DNA of 7,500 bases. It comes from an uncultured Bacillaceae bacterium. Lineage in GTDB: Bacteria > Bacillota > Bacilli > Bacillales > Caldibacillaceae. Under the pieces are notes generated by a model, which saw nothing but the letters and a program-made list of their open reading frames with translations, made no database searches and had not been told where the DNA came from. How positions within the stretch are numbered: the stretch's first letter is position 1; each line of letters begins with the position of its first letter. Of the stretch, positions 1 to 6,076 are shown in pieces. Both the position numbers and the translations under genes were made by a program. The DNA lies in contig CALGYZ010000026.1 in the NCBI GenBank assembly GCA_937934645.1, forward strand, positions 1 to 7,500, given 5' to 3'.

Positions 1-44
1 GCCCGCGCTGCATGAGCATGCCGCTTGTTCGTGAGGACATTTAA
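1..44 (+). CDS. arcA: Arginine deiminase, C-terminal fragment (cut by window edge)
   Basis: This is the 3' end of a gene that begins before the window. Reading from base 3 gives PRCMSMPLVREDI followed by TAA at 42-44. The RCMSMP motif is the C-terminal signature of bacterial arginine deiminases, and its Cys (codon 9-11) is the catalytic nucleophile that attacks the arginine guanidinium carbon, giving citrulline and ammonia. Only 13 codons are visible, so length and the other catalytic residues cannot be judged. The identification rests on this motif and on the arcB-arcD-arcC genes that follow in the same direction. It is the first enzyme of the cytoplasmic ADI pathway and supplies citrulline to ArcB. 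The gap to arcB is 116 bp and contains a hairpin. Confidence 0.93.
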   Translation, partial: PRCMSMPLVREDI

Positions 45-51
45 TTTGAAT

Positions 52-79
52 TAAGGGAGATATCTTCTTATCTCCCTTA
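52..79 (+). repeat. Intergenic hairpin A between arcA and arcB (shared arms)
   Basis: A perfect inverted repeat begins 8 bp after the arcA stop. The arms are 52-62 and 69-79 (11 bp, including AAGGGAGATA pairing with TATCTCCCTT) around a 6-nt loop. No run of T follows, so it does not look like an ordinary intrinsic terminator. The same arm sequences recur between arcB and arcD at 1198-1221. A role in RNA stability, processing or partial attenuation within the operon is inference. Confidence 0.85.
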
Positions 80-144
80 CCTCCAAACAGACAGATCAGC
101 AAACTTTTACTACTATATTATAACCATTACTGAAAAAAATATGC

Positions 145-152
145 AGGGAGGA
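145..152 (+). promoter_or_regulatory. Ribosome binding site of arcB
   Basis: AGGGAGGA lies 8 nt before the ATG at 161. This strong Shine-Dalgarno match supports that start over the internal Met14 codon. Confidence 0.85.
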
Positions 153-160
153 ACTTACGG

Positions 161-1192
161 ATGACTGTAACTGTAACTGAAGAAGTAAAACTAACAAATA
201 TGTTAACCGGCAGAAGCTTCTTGAAACTGAAAGATTTTACAGAAGAAGAAATCTATTATTTGCTCGATTTGGCGGCAGACCTGAAGGCAAAAAAGAAAGC
301 GGGAATCCCGCACCGGTATATGGAAGGACAAAATATCGCCCTTTTATTTGAAAAGCCTTCAACAAGAACCCGCTGCGCATTCACAGTAGCATGTATTGAC
401 CTTGGTGCCCATCCGGAATATCTGGGGAAAGATGATATTCAACTTGGAAAAAAGGAGTCGGTTAGAGATACGGCAATGGTTCTCGGCCGGATGTTTGACG
501 GAATTGAATTCCGGGGCTTTGAACAACAGACCGTTGAAGATTTGGCGAAATATTCCGGGGTTCCGGTTTGGAACGGACTGACGGATATGTACCATCCGAC
601 GCAAATTTTAGCGGACTTTTTAACGATCCGGGAAAATATCGGTCACTTAAAAGGAGTAACCCTTGTCTATGTTGGCGACGGCAGGAACAATATGGCGAAC
701 AGCTTGTTAATCGGGGGAGCAAAAGTAGGTATGGATATCCGCATTTGCGCGCCTGAGGAATTATTCCCGGAAGATGAAATTGTAAATGAGGCAAAGCAAA
801 TCGCGAAAGATTCCGATGCGAAAATCACGGTGACATCGAATATCGATGAAGCGGTCAGCGGTGCGGACGTCATTTATACAGACGTGTGGTTCTCCATGGG
901 TGAGGAAGACAAAATGAAAGAACGGATCGATTTGTTAATTCCTTATCAAGTGAACCGTGAAATGCTTGAAAAAACAGGAAATAAAAATGTTATGTTTTTA
1001 CATTGCCTGCCGGCTTTCCATGATTTGGAAACCGAGATCGGACGGAAAGTATACAATAAGTTCGGTTTAAAAGAAATGGAAGTAACCGACGAAGTATTCC
1101 GGAGCGAAAACTCCTTTGTGTTTGATGAAGCAGAAAACCGGATGCACACAATCAAAGCCGTTATGGCGGCAACCAATGGAAAAATTAAATAA
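161..1192 (+). CDS. arcB: Ornithine carbamoyltransferase, catabolic
   Basis: A complete 343-residue protein, normal for the family. It acts in the cytoplasm and in this pathway runs toward citrulline phosphorolysis, giving ornithine and carbamoyl phosphate. Visible motifs: the carbamoyl-phosphate loop STRTR at 67-71, HPTQ at 145-148, the ornithine-binding segment DVWFSMG at 241-247, and the active-site HCLPA at 281-285. The stretch around 111-120 (MFDGIEFRGF) resembles catabolic ArcB proteins more than biosynthetic ArgF, and its position between arcA and arcD/arcC supports the catabolic call. The N-terminal half is the carbamoyl-phosphate domain and the C-terminal half the ornithine domain. 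The start is set by the strong ribosome binding site. The TAA stop overlaps an ATG (TAATG at 1190-1194) that is in frame with arcD. No frameshift or missing key residue is seen. Confidence 0.97.
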   Translation: MTVTVTEEVKLTNMLTGRSFLKLKDFTEEEIYYLLDLAADLKAKKKAGIPHRYMEGQNIALLFEKPSTRTRCAFTVACIDLGAHPEYLGKDDIQLGKKESVRDTAMVLGRMFDGIEFRGFEQQTVEDLAKYSGVPVWNGLTDMYHPTQILADFLTIRENIGHLKGVTLVYVGDGRNNMANSLLIGGAKVGMDIRICAPEELFPEDEIVNEAKQIAKDSDAKITVTSNIDEAVSGADVIYTDVWFSMGEEDKMKERIDLLIPYQVNREMLEKTGNKNVMFLHCLPAFHDLETEIGRKVYNKFGLKEMEVTDEVFRSENSFVFDEAENRMHTIKAVMAATNGKIK

Positions 1193-1197
1193 TGATC

Positions 1198-1221
1198 AAG
1201 GGAGATATCTATATCTCCCTT
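1198..1221 (+). repeat. Intergenic hairpin B between arcB and arcD (same arms as hairpin A)
   Basis: Arms 1198-1207 and 1212-1221 form a perfect 10-bp stem with a 4-nt loop (TCTA). Both arms are identical to the 10-bp core of the hairpin at 52-79; only the loop differs, being 2 nt shorter. The next bases (TAC) also match those after hairpin A. No T-run follows, so this is not a standard terminator. It sits 5 bp after the arcB stop and 24 bp before the preferred arcD start. Confidence 0.85.
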
Positions 1222-1232
1222 ACTACAATAAA

Positions 1233-1241
1233 AAGGGTGAG
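1233..1241 (+). promoter_or_regulatory. Ribosome binding site that decides the arcD start
   Basis: AAGGGTGAG, with GGTGA at 1236-1240 ending 5 nt before the ATG at 1246, is a good Shine-Dalgarno match. The upstream in-frame ATG at 1192 has only a weak GGA at 1178-1180 before it. Confidence 0.7.
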
Positions 1242-1245
1242 AAAA

Positions 1246-2670
1246 ATGGGTGAAGAGAAAAAACTGGGCTTTATAGCTCTCGCCGCGCTGGTAGTCGGAT
1301 CAATGATCGGCGGAGGAGTATTTAACCTTGCCGGTGATATCGCTTTGGCGGCAAACGCAGGAGCAGCCTTAATCGGTTGGATTATCACCGGATTCGGAAT
1401 TCTTACCTTGGCATTAGTGTTTCAAAATTTATCGATGCGGAAACCGGAACTTGACAGCGGTATTTACAGTTATGCCAAAGAAGGATTCGGTACATTTTTA
1501 GGATTTAACAGTGCTTGGGGATACTGGGTGCAGGCCTTCCTGGGAAACGTAGCGTATGCAACGCTCGTCATGTCATCAATCGGCTACTTCTTTCCGGTTT
1601 TTGAAGGCGGTCAAAACGTCGCTGCCATTATTGGTGCCTCAGTAATCCTTTGGGTAGTTCATTTCCTTGTCCTGCGCGGAGTTCACTCAGCAGCATTTAT
1701 AAATACCATCACAACGATTGCCAAAATTATTCCGATCTTCCTGTTTATCATTATTGCCATTATTGCTTTCAACTGGGATCAATTTACCTTTGATTTTTGG
1801 GGAAGCGGAGGCTTTTCCTGGGGTTCTGTTTTTGAACAAGTCAGAGGTACGATGCTCGTAACCGTATGGGTGTTTATTGGTGTGGAAGGTGCAGTCATTA
1901 TGTCCGGTCGCGCCAAAAAACGCTCAGATATCGGAAAAGCGACGGTACTCGGTTTGCTCGCGGTTCTCATCATTTACGTACTGGTGTCCCTCTTATCTAT
2001 GGGAATTATGCCCCGTGAAGAACTGGCTGAACTTCCGAACCCGGCAATGGCTTATGTATTGGAAAGCATTGTTGGTAAATGGGGTGCAATTCTCATTAAC
2101 CTCGGTCTGATTATTTCGGTATTGGGATCCTGGCTTAGCTGGACACTGTTTGCTGCAGAACTGCCGTATGTGACAGCTAAAGACAAGGTGTTCCCGAAAT
2201 GGCTCGCAAAAGAAAACGAAAATGGCGCACCTTCAAACTCTTTATGGCTTACGAACGGTTTAATTCAACTGTTCTTGCTGACATTTTTGTTTACCGATAA
2301 AGCCTACAACTTCTTCCTGTCTCTGGCAACATCGGCGGTGCTTATCCCGTACATGTTATCAGCATTTTACCAGGTGAAATTAACCTTTACCGGTGAAACG
2401 TATGAAAACGACCCGAACTTAACAAGAGACAAAGTTATCGGTATTATCGCAAGTATTTACTCGATCTGGCTCATTTATGCAGCAGGATTGAAATATTTGC
2501 TGTTGACGATGCTACTGTATGCTCCAGGAATTATCTTCTATAGATGGACAATTAAAGATAACCAGTTAGATGTTCAAGATACAAAACTGGATAAATTCCT
2601 CATGGTTGTTATTATCGTGCTGGCTATTGTCGCTCTGATCGGCCTCATCACAGGAAATATTACACTCTAA
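1246..2670 (+). CDS. arcD: Arginine:ornithine antiporter, APC family
   Basis: A 474-residue inner-membrane transporter of the amino acid-polyamine-organocation (APC) superfamily, basic amino acid antiporter group. It exchanges external arginine for the ornithine produced by ArcB, an electroneutral swap needing no other energy. The protein is hydrophobic throughout, with about 12 likely membrane helices. The first contains the glycine-rich GSMIGGGVFNL at 18-28, the APC segment that binds the substrate alpha-carboxyl and amino groups. A second signature, WVFIGVEGAVIMSGRAKK (208-225), matches the family helix and loop containing a conserved Glu (E214). The start at 1246 is chosen for its ribosome binding site and because family N-termini run directly into the first helix. 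A longer frame opening at 1192 would add 18 residues encoded across hairpin B. The gap to arcC is 28 bp, typical of an operon. The arc context favours arginine/ornithine over other basic substrates. Confidence 0.93.
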   Translation: MGEEKKLGFIALAALVVGSMIGGGVFNLAGDIALAANAGAALIGWIITGFGILTLALVFQNLSMRKPELDSGIYSYAKEGFGTFLGFNSAWGYWVQAFLGNVAYATLVMSSIGYFFPVFEGGQNVAAIIGASVILWVVHFLVLRGVHSAAFINTITTIAKIIPIFLFIIIAIIAFNWDQFTFDFWGSGGFSWGSVFEQVRGTMLVTVWVFIGVEGAVIMSGRAKKRSDIGKATVLGLLAVLIIYVLVSLLSMGIMPREELAELPNPAMAYVLESIVGKWGAILINLGLIISVLGSWLSWTLFAAELPYVTAKDKVFPKWLAKENENGAPSNSLWLTNGLIQLFLLTFLFTDKAYNFFLSLATSAVLIPYMLSAFYQVKLTFTGETYENDPNLTRDKVIGIIASIYSIWLIYAAGLKYLLLTMLLYAPGIIFYRWTIKDNQLDVQDTKLDKFLMVVIIVLAIVALIGLITGNITL

Positions 2671-2698
2671 TACAGAAGAAAGGACTGGGAATGGAACC

Positions 2699-3640
2699 AT
2701 GGAAAATAAGAGGGTTGTTATCGCATTAGGCGGAAATGCAATTCAATCAGATGATGCAACTGCCGAAGCACAACAAAAAGCATTGCGAAAAACGGCAGAG
2801 CAACTGATTGACATTATAAAAAATGGTTATCAGGTTGCCATAACTCATGGTAACGGTCCGCAAGTCGGGAATATTCTCTTGCAGCAGATTAACTCGGATT
2901 GCAGTGAAACCCCGGCCATGCCTCTCGACACTTGCGGGGCGATGAGTGAAGGGATGATCGGATATTGGTTCGACAATGAAGTGGATGTCGTATTAAATCA
3001 ACACGGAATTGATAAAGATGTTGTCACGATCGTCACCCGCGTCGAAGTAGATCCGGATGACGAAGCGTTTAAAAATCCCACCAAACCGATCGGCCCGTTT
3101 TACTCCGAAGAAGAAGCAAAAAAACAAATGGAAGAAACCGGTGCAATTTTTAAAGAAGATGCCGGAAGGGGCTGGAGGAGGGTTGTTCCGTCTCCGAAAC
3201 CGTTAAAAATATTGGAATATAAAACGATTAAAAAACTTGTTGAGGATGGAACCATTGTCATCAGTACGGGAGGCGGAGGAATCCCGGTTTACAGAACAAA
3301 CGGCGATATTGTCGGTGTAGAGGCGGTGATCGATAAAGATTATGCCTCGGAGAAATTGGCTGATTTAATTGATGCGGACGTTTTGTTAATCTTGACCGGG
3401 GTGAAAAACGTTTATATTAATTACAATCAACCGGATGAAAAGGCTCTCCATAAAGTAACAGTGGAAGAAATGAGAAGATATATGGAAGAAGGTCATTTTG
3501 CCAAAGGAAGTATGCTGCCAAAAATTGAAGCGGCTGTACAGTTTGTTGAATCAAAACCGGGCCGGACAGCAGTGATCACTTCATTGGATTGCGCTGCCAC
3601 CGGTTTATCGGGAGATTGCGGAACAATCATCACGCAATAA
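2699..3640 (+). CDS. arcC: Carbamate kinase
   Basis: A complete 313-residue cytoplasmic enzyme of the amino acid kinase fold, normal in length. It transfers phosphate from carbamoyl phosphate to ADP, giving ATP and carbamate, which decays to ammonia and CO2. This is the energy-yielding last step of the ADI pathway. Visible motifs: the phosphate-binding ALGGNAI at 9-15, THGNGPQVG at 49-57, GRGWRRVVPSP at 156-166, the glycine loop GGGGIPV at 191-197, DKDYAS at 212-217, LTGVKNVY at 232-239 and GSMLPKI at 270-276. The likely ribosome binding site is AAAGGA at 2679-2684, 14 nt from the ATG. That spacing is long, so initiation may be less efficient or helped by coupling to arcD 28 bp upstream. It is the last arc gene visible; a long hairpin follows 47 bp downstream. 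Confidence 0.97.
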   Translation: MENKRVVIALGGNAIQSDDATAEAQQKALRKTAEQLIDIIKNGYQVAITHGNGPQVGNILLQQINSDCSETPAMPLDTCGAMSEGMIGYWFDNEVDVVLNQHGIDKDVVTIVTRVEVDPDDEAFKNPTKPIGPFYSEEEAKKQMEETGAIFKEDAGRGWRRVVPSPKPLKILEYKTIKKLVEDGTIVISTGGGGIPVYRTNGDIVGVEAVIDKDYASEKLADLIDADVLLILTGVKNVYINYNQPDEKALHKVTVEEMRRYMEEGHFAKGSMLPKIEAAVQFVESKPGRTAVITSLDCAATGLSGDCGTIITQ

Positions 3641-3687
3641 GCCGGAATCAAAATGTAAAAAATATATTAAAATAGTATAAATAAATG

Positions 3688-3745
3688 AAGAATAGATGGG
3701 AAGGCCGACATAATTGCTTAGCTGTTGTGCCTTCCCGTTATTCTT
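3688..3745 (+). terminator. Probable terminator of the arc operon (long imperfect hairpin)
   Basis: The core stem GGGAAGGC (3698-3705) pairs with GCCTTCCC (3729-3736). Pairing continues outward (3688-3694 with 3739-3745, plus 3696-3697 with 3737-3738) and inward (3706-3710 with 3723-3727), with one-base bulges at 3695 and 3728. This gives about 22 pairs around a 12-nt loop. The 3' outer arm is T-rich (TTATTCTT) and the 5' outer arm A-rich, the usual form of a factor-independent terminator, although there is no pure T-run. A/T-rich flanks on both sides would allow it to act in both directions. Confidence 0.65.
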
Positions 3746-3749
3746 AAAG

Positions 3750-3777
3750 TTGTCATTATGCAGAATCTGGATAAAAT
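3750..3777 (+). promoter_or_regulatory. Possible sigma-A-type promoter for the chemoreceptor gene
   Basis: TTGTCA (3750-3755, 5 of 6 to TTGACA) and TAAAAT (3772-3777, 5 of 6 to TATAAT) are separated by 16 bp. It lies after the presumed arc terminator and about 100 bp before the receptor gene. I looked for a sigma-D (motility) type promoter in this gap and found no convincing one. In A/T-rich DNA such matches arise easily by chance, so this is tentative. Confidence 0.35.
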
Positions 3778-3822
3778 CATCCGTAAATCTGTACGCACTA
3801 CACTCTTTACGGTCCGGATGAT
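3776..3822 (+). repeat. Bulged inverted repeat in the leader of the chemoreceptor gene
   Basis: The left arm is ATCATCC+GTAAA (3776-3787). The right arm is TTTAC (3806-3810), then five extra bases, then GGATGAT (3816-3822). Together they form a 12-bp stem with one 5-nt bulge and an 18-nt loop. Because CGG occurs twice in the right arm (3810-3812 and 3815-3817), the CCG of the left arm (3781-3783) can pair in two alternative registers. The function is unknown; candidates are an operator, a leader structure or a second terminator. Confidence 0.55.
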
Positions 3823-3864
3823 AAACGATTTTATTTTATAAATATATTAATTTTATGGTTCCGC

Positions 3865-3873
3865 GGGAGGTGA
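3865..3873 (+). promoter_or_regulatory. Strong ribosome binding site supporting a GTG start
   Basis: GGGAGGTGA is an almost complete complement to the 3' end of Bacillus-type 16S rRNA. Its GGAGG core (3866-3870) ends 7 nt before the GTG at 3878, which makes this non-ATG codon the convincing start. Confidence 0.85.
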
Positions 3874-3877
3874 GAGG

Positions 3878-5917
3878 GTGGAGGAGCAAAAAAACCTAAG
3901 ACAAGAAAAAAAGAAAAAGTCTTTTATTCAACCAACAATTCGGAATCAAATTTTGCTTCCCTTTCTTATATTAATTTTTGCCACAGCCGGGATTATTGCG
4001 TATTCAAGCTACCGGTTCAGCGTGAAATATATGACGGATGAGCAAAGCAGGAATATTGAAATGCAAATGGTCAATATGAATGACACGTTTGAACTATTTT
4101 ACCGGCAGATTGACAGCACGTTAAACAGGCTGGAAATTAATGAAGCACTGGAAAGGGAAAACGATCCGGACGGGATGGCGGAGAGCCTGGAAAAAACCTT
4201 CAAAGAACTTGTTTCTACGGATGATTCGATCGCCATTGCTTATATCGGCTTAGACTCAGACGGTACGATGATCGATTACCCCAATGACGACCTGGGAGCT
4301 GATTATGACCCTAGGGAGCGGGACTGGTACCAGAAAGCGGCTGCCACCGGAGGAAAAACGATCTGGACCCAACCGTATGAAGATCCGGGAACCGGGGATA
4401 TGGTAGTGACTGCTGCGAAAGCGATTTATAAAAATGATCAATTATTCGGTGTTTTCGGACTGGATGTGCAAGTGGGCACGATATTAAATATGATTGAAAA
4501 AATTGACATGGGTAAATCGGGATTTGCCGCTGTCGCAGATCAAAACGGAACAATTATTGCCCATACGGATGAAGAACGGGTTGGGCACAGTATAAAAGGA
4601 AAAAATTATTTTAATAAGATTAGAGAGAGTGGGAAAGAACACGGAAATATTATCATCAACCGTGACGGCCGGCAAGCGGTAATGGGTTATGCGGTCAACC
4701 CGACGACAAACTGGCTGATCGGCGGCGCTGTTAATATTTCCGAATTTCAAAAGGAATCAGGAAAAATTTTATTTCCGATATTGTTAACATCGGCAATTGT
4801 TGCTTTGATCGCCATTTTTGCCTCCTTTATTGTAACCGGGCGTATCACAACCCCGATACGGAAATTGCAATCAATCATGAAAGAAGTGGAAAAGGGCAAT
4901 CTTGCCATCAATATGAGTATTGACCGTCATGATGAAATCGGTCAATTGGCTCTAAGCTTTGCCAGTATGATTGAAAAAATGAAAGAAATTTTGCAAAAGG
5001 TATCCGGAATCAGCCGTACCGTATCCAAAGCTTCCAAAACATTGGTACAGGCATCGGGGGAAAATACAGCTTCCGTCAATGAAATTTCTTCCACAATGGA
5101 AAATATTGCTGATGGTGCAACAAATCAATCCAAATTGATGGAAGAAAATATGCAGGTAATTCAGGAACTGGAAGGAACAATTCAGGCGATTGAAGAACAA
5201 AATGAAAAGATGCACCGACAATCGGATGAATTGACAAAAATAACAGAAGAAGGAATGTTTATTGTATCTGAACTGCAAAAGCATTCCGAAAAGACGAGTG
5301 CATTGACATCAAATATGATAAAGGCAATCCAGAACTTAAATGAAAGAGCGCAGGATATTAATGAAATTGTTATTAAAATCTCAGAAATTGCCAACCAGAC
5401 AAATTTATTGGCATTAAATGCAACTATTGAAGCAGCCCGTGCGGGTGAAAGCGGCCGAGGATTTGCCGTAGTCGCTGATGAGGTCAGAAAACTGGCGGAA
5501 CAAACGGAAGAAGCCCTTACGGAAATTTCCAATTTGATTCAACTTATGCAGAATGATACCGGACAGACCGTTGGGTTAATTGAGAGTACCGGACGGGAAA
5601 TCCGGACTCAAACAGAATCCGTAAACAAAACCGGAGAATCTTTTCACCGGATTACGGATACAATCCAAAAGAACAGTGAGTTAATTGAAAAGGTGTTGAA
5701 TTTATCAAAAAAATTGTCCGAACAGGAACAACGGCTTGCTGATCATACAAAGAAGAACACGTCAATCAGCCAGGAAACAGCAGCCGGGACCGAAGAAATA
5801 ACGGCTACCCTCAATGAACAGTCCGCCTCGATTGAACAGTTAAACGACCTGGCGGAAGAACTGGAGGCATATGCAAAACAAATGGAACAACTGATCGCTC
5901 TGTTTAAATTGAAATAA
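3878..5917 (+). CDS. Methyl-accepting chemotaxis protein with dCACHE amino-acid-type sensor
   Basis: A 679-residue transmembrane chemoreceptor of the Bacillus McpA/McpB/McpC/TlpA type, starting at GTG. Order: a short basic cytoplasmic N-terminus (1-22), TM1 about 23-45, an extracellular dCACHE domain about 46-295, TM2 about 297-319, HAMP about 320-373 (P326, DEIGQL at 352-357), and a long coiled-coil signalling domain to the end. Its hairpin tip holds the near-invariant segment around 505-524 (ANQTNLLALNATIEAA then RAGE), which contacts CheW and CheA. A typical methylation site is seen at E639-E640. The sensor contains Y143, R148, W150, Y151 and D196 with the spacing of the amino-acid-binding dCACHE motif known from Pseudomonas PctA, so an amino acid ligand is likely. 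No C-terminal CheR-tethering pentapeptide is present. Its position after arc genes suggests, but does not prove, a ligand related to arginine metabolism. The exact ortholog is uncertain, so no symbol is given. Confidence 0.95.
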   Translation: MEEQKNLRQEKKKKSFIQPTIRNQILLPFLILIFATAGIIAYSSYRFSVKYMTDEQSRNIEMQMVNMNDTFELFYRQIDSTLNRLEINEALERENDPDGMAESLEKTFKELVSTDDSIAIAYIGLDSDGTMIDYPNDDLGADYDPRERDWYQKAAATGGKTIWTQPYEDPGTGDMVVTAAKAIYKNDQLFGVFGLDVQVGTILNMIEKIDMGKSGFAAVADQNGTIIAHTDEERVGHSIKGKNYFNKIRESGKEHGNIIINRDGRQAVMGYAVNPTTNWLIGGAVNISEFQKESGKILFPILLTSAIVALIAIFASFIVTGRITTPIRKLQSIMKEVEKGNLAINMSIDRHDEIGQLALSFASMIEKMKEILQKVSGISRTVSKASKTLVQASGENTASVNEISSTMENIADGATNQSKLMEENMQVIQELEGTIQAIEEQNEKMHRQSDELTKITEEGMFIVSELQKHSEKTSALTSNMIKAIQNLNERAQDINEIVIKISEIANQTNLLALNATIEAARAGESGRGFAVVADEVRKLAEQTEEALTEISNLIQLMQNDTGQTVGLIESTGREIRTQTESVNKTGESFHRITDTIQKNSELIEKVLNLSKKLSEQEQRLADHTKKNTSISQETAAGTEEITATLNEQSASIEQLNDLAEELEAYAKQMEQLIALFKLK

Positions 5918-5988
5918 ACAGCTCATCCATCCAAAGACGAATCCAATTAGAGTTTGCGGCCCGGGGAATGTTTTGGTAAATTTTTGAT

Positions 5989-6011
5989 AAACGGTTGCAA
6001 TTTTGCCGTTT
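5989..6011 (+). terminator. Weak candidate terminator after the chemoreceptor gene
   Basis: AAACGG (5989-5994) pairs with CCGTTT (6006-6011) around an 11-nt loop, followed by the T-rich TCTGTTT. With a stem of only 6 bp this is a poor terminator, but it is the only candidate in the 159-bp gap before pdp. Nothing else in 5918-6076 looks like a gene. I found no convincing promoter there, so read-through from the receptor gene into pdp is possible. Confidence 0.3.
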
Positions 6012-6063
6012 CTGTTTAAATGTTTACTACGGTCAATCCATTTCCAACAAGAAATTTTGATAA

Positions 6064-6068
6064 AAGGA
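6064..6068 (+). promoter_or_regulatory. Ribosome binding site that decides the pdp start
   Basis: AAGGA ends 8 nt before the ATG at 6077 and 5 nt before the in-frame ATG at 6074. Another in-frame ATG at 6068 overlaps it, and the most upstream in-frame ATG at 6020 has no Shine-Dalgarno sequence. Family N-termini start MRM(I/V)D, matching 6077. Confidence 0.75.
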
Positions 6069-6076
6069 TGAGCATG

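Noticed and set aside
111..123. Possible internal promoter before arcB (TATATT/TATTAT)
   Set aside because: No acceptable -35 sequence lies 16-18 bp upstream, and the region is otherwise simply A/T-rich.
3661..3850. Direct repeat AATATATTAA at 3661-3670 and 3841-3850
   Set aside because: A short A/T-only match in A/T-rich intergenic DNA is likely by chance and has no flanking features of a mobile element.
3641..3877. Binding sites for catabolite (cre), FNR-type, Crp-type ArcR or ArgR/AhrC regulators
   Set aside because: I scanned this gap and the other intergenic regions for their consensus patterns and saw no convincing match. The main arc promoter lies outside the window.
6020..6076. N-terminal extension of Pdp from an ATG at 6020 (19 extra residues)
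   Set aside because: No Shine-Dalgarno sequence precedes 6020, while AAGGA sits correctly before 6077 and family proteins begin with MRM(I/V)D.
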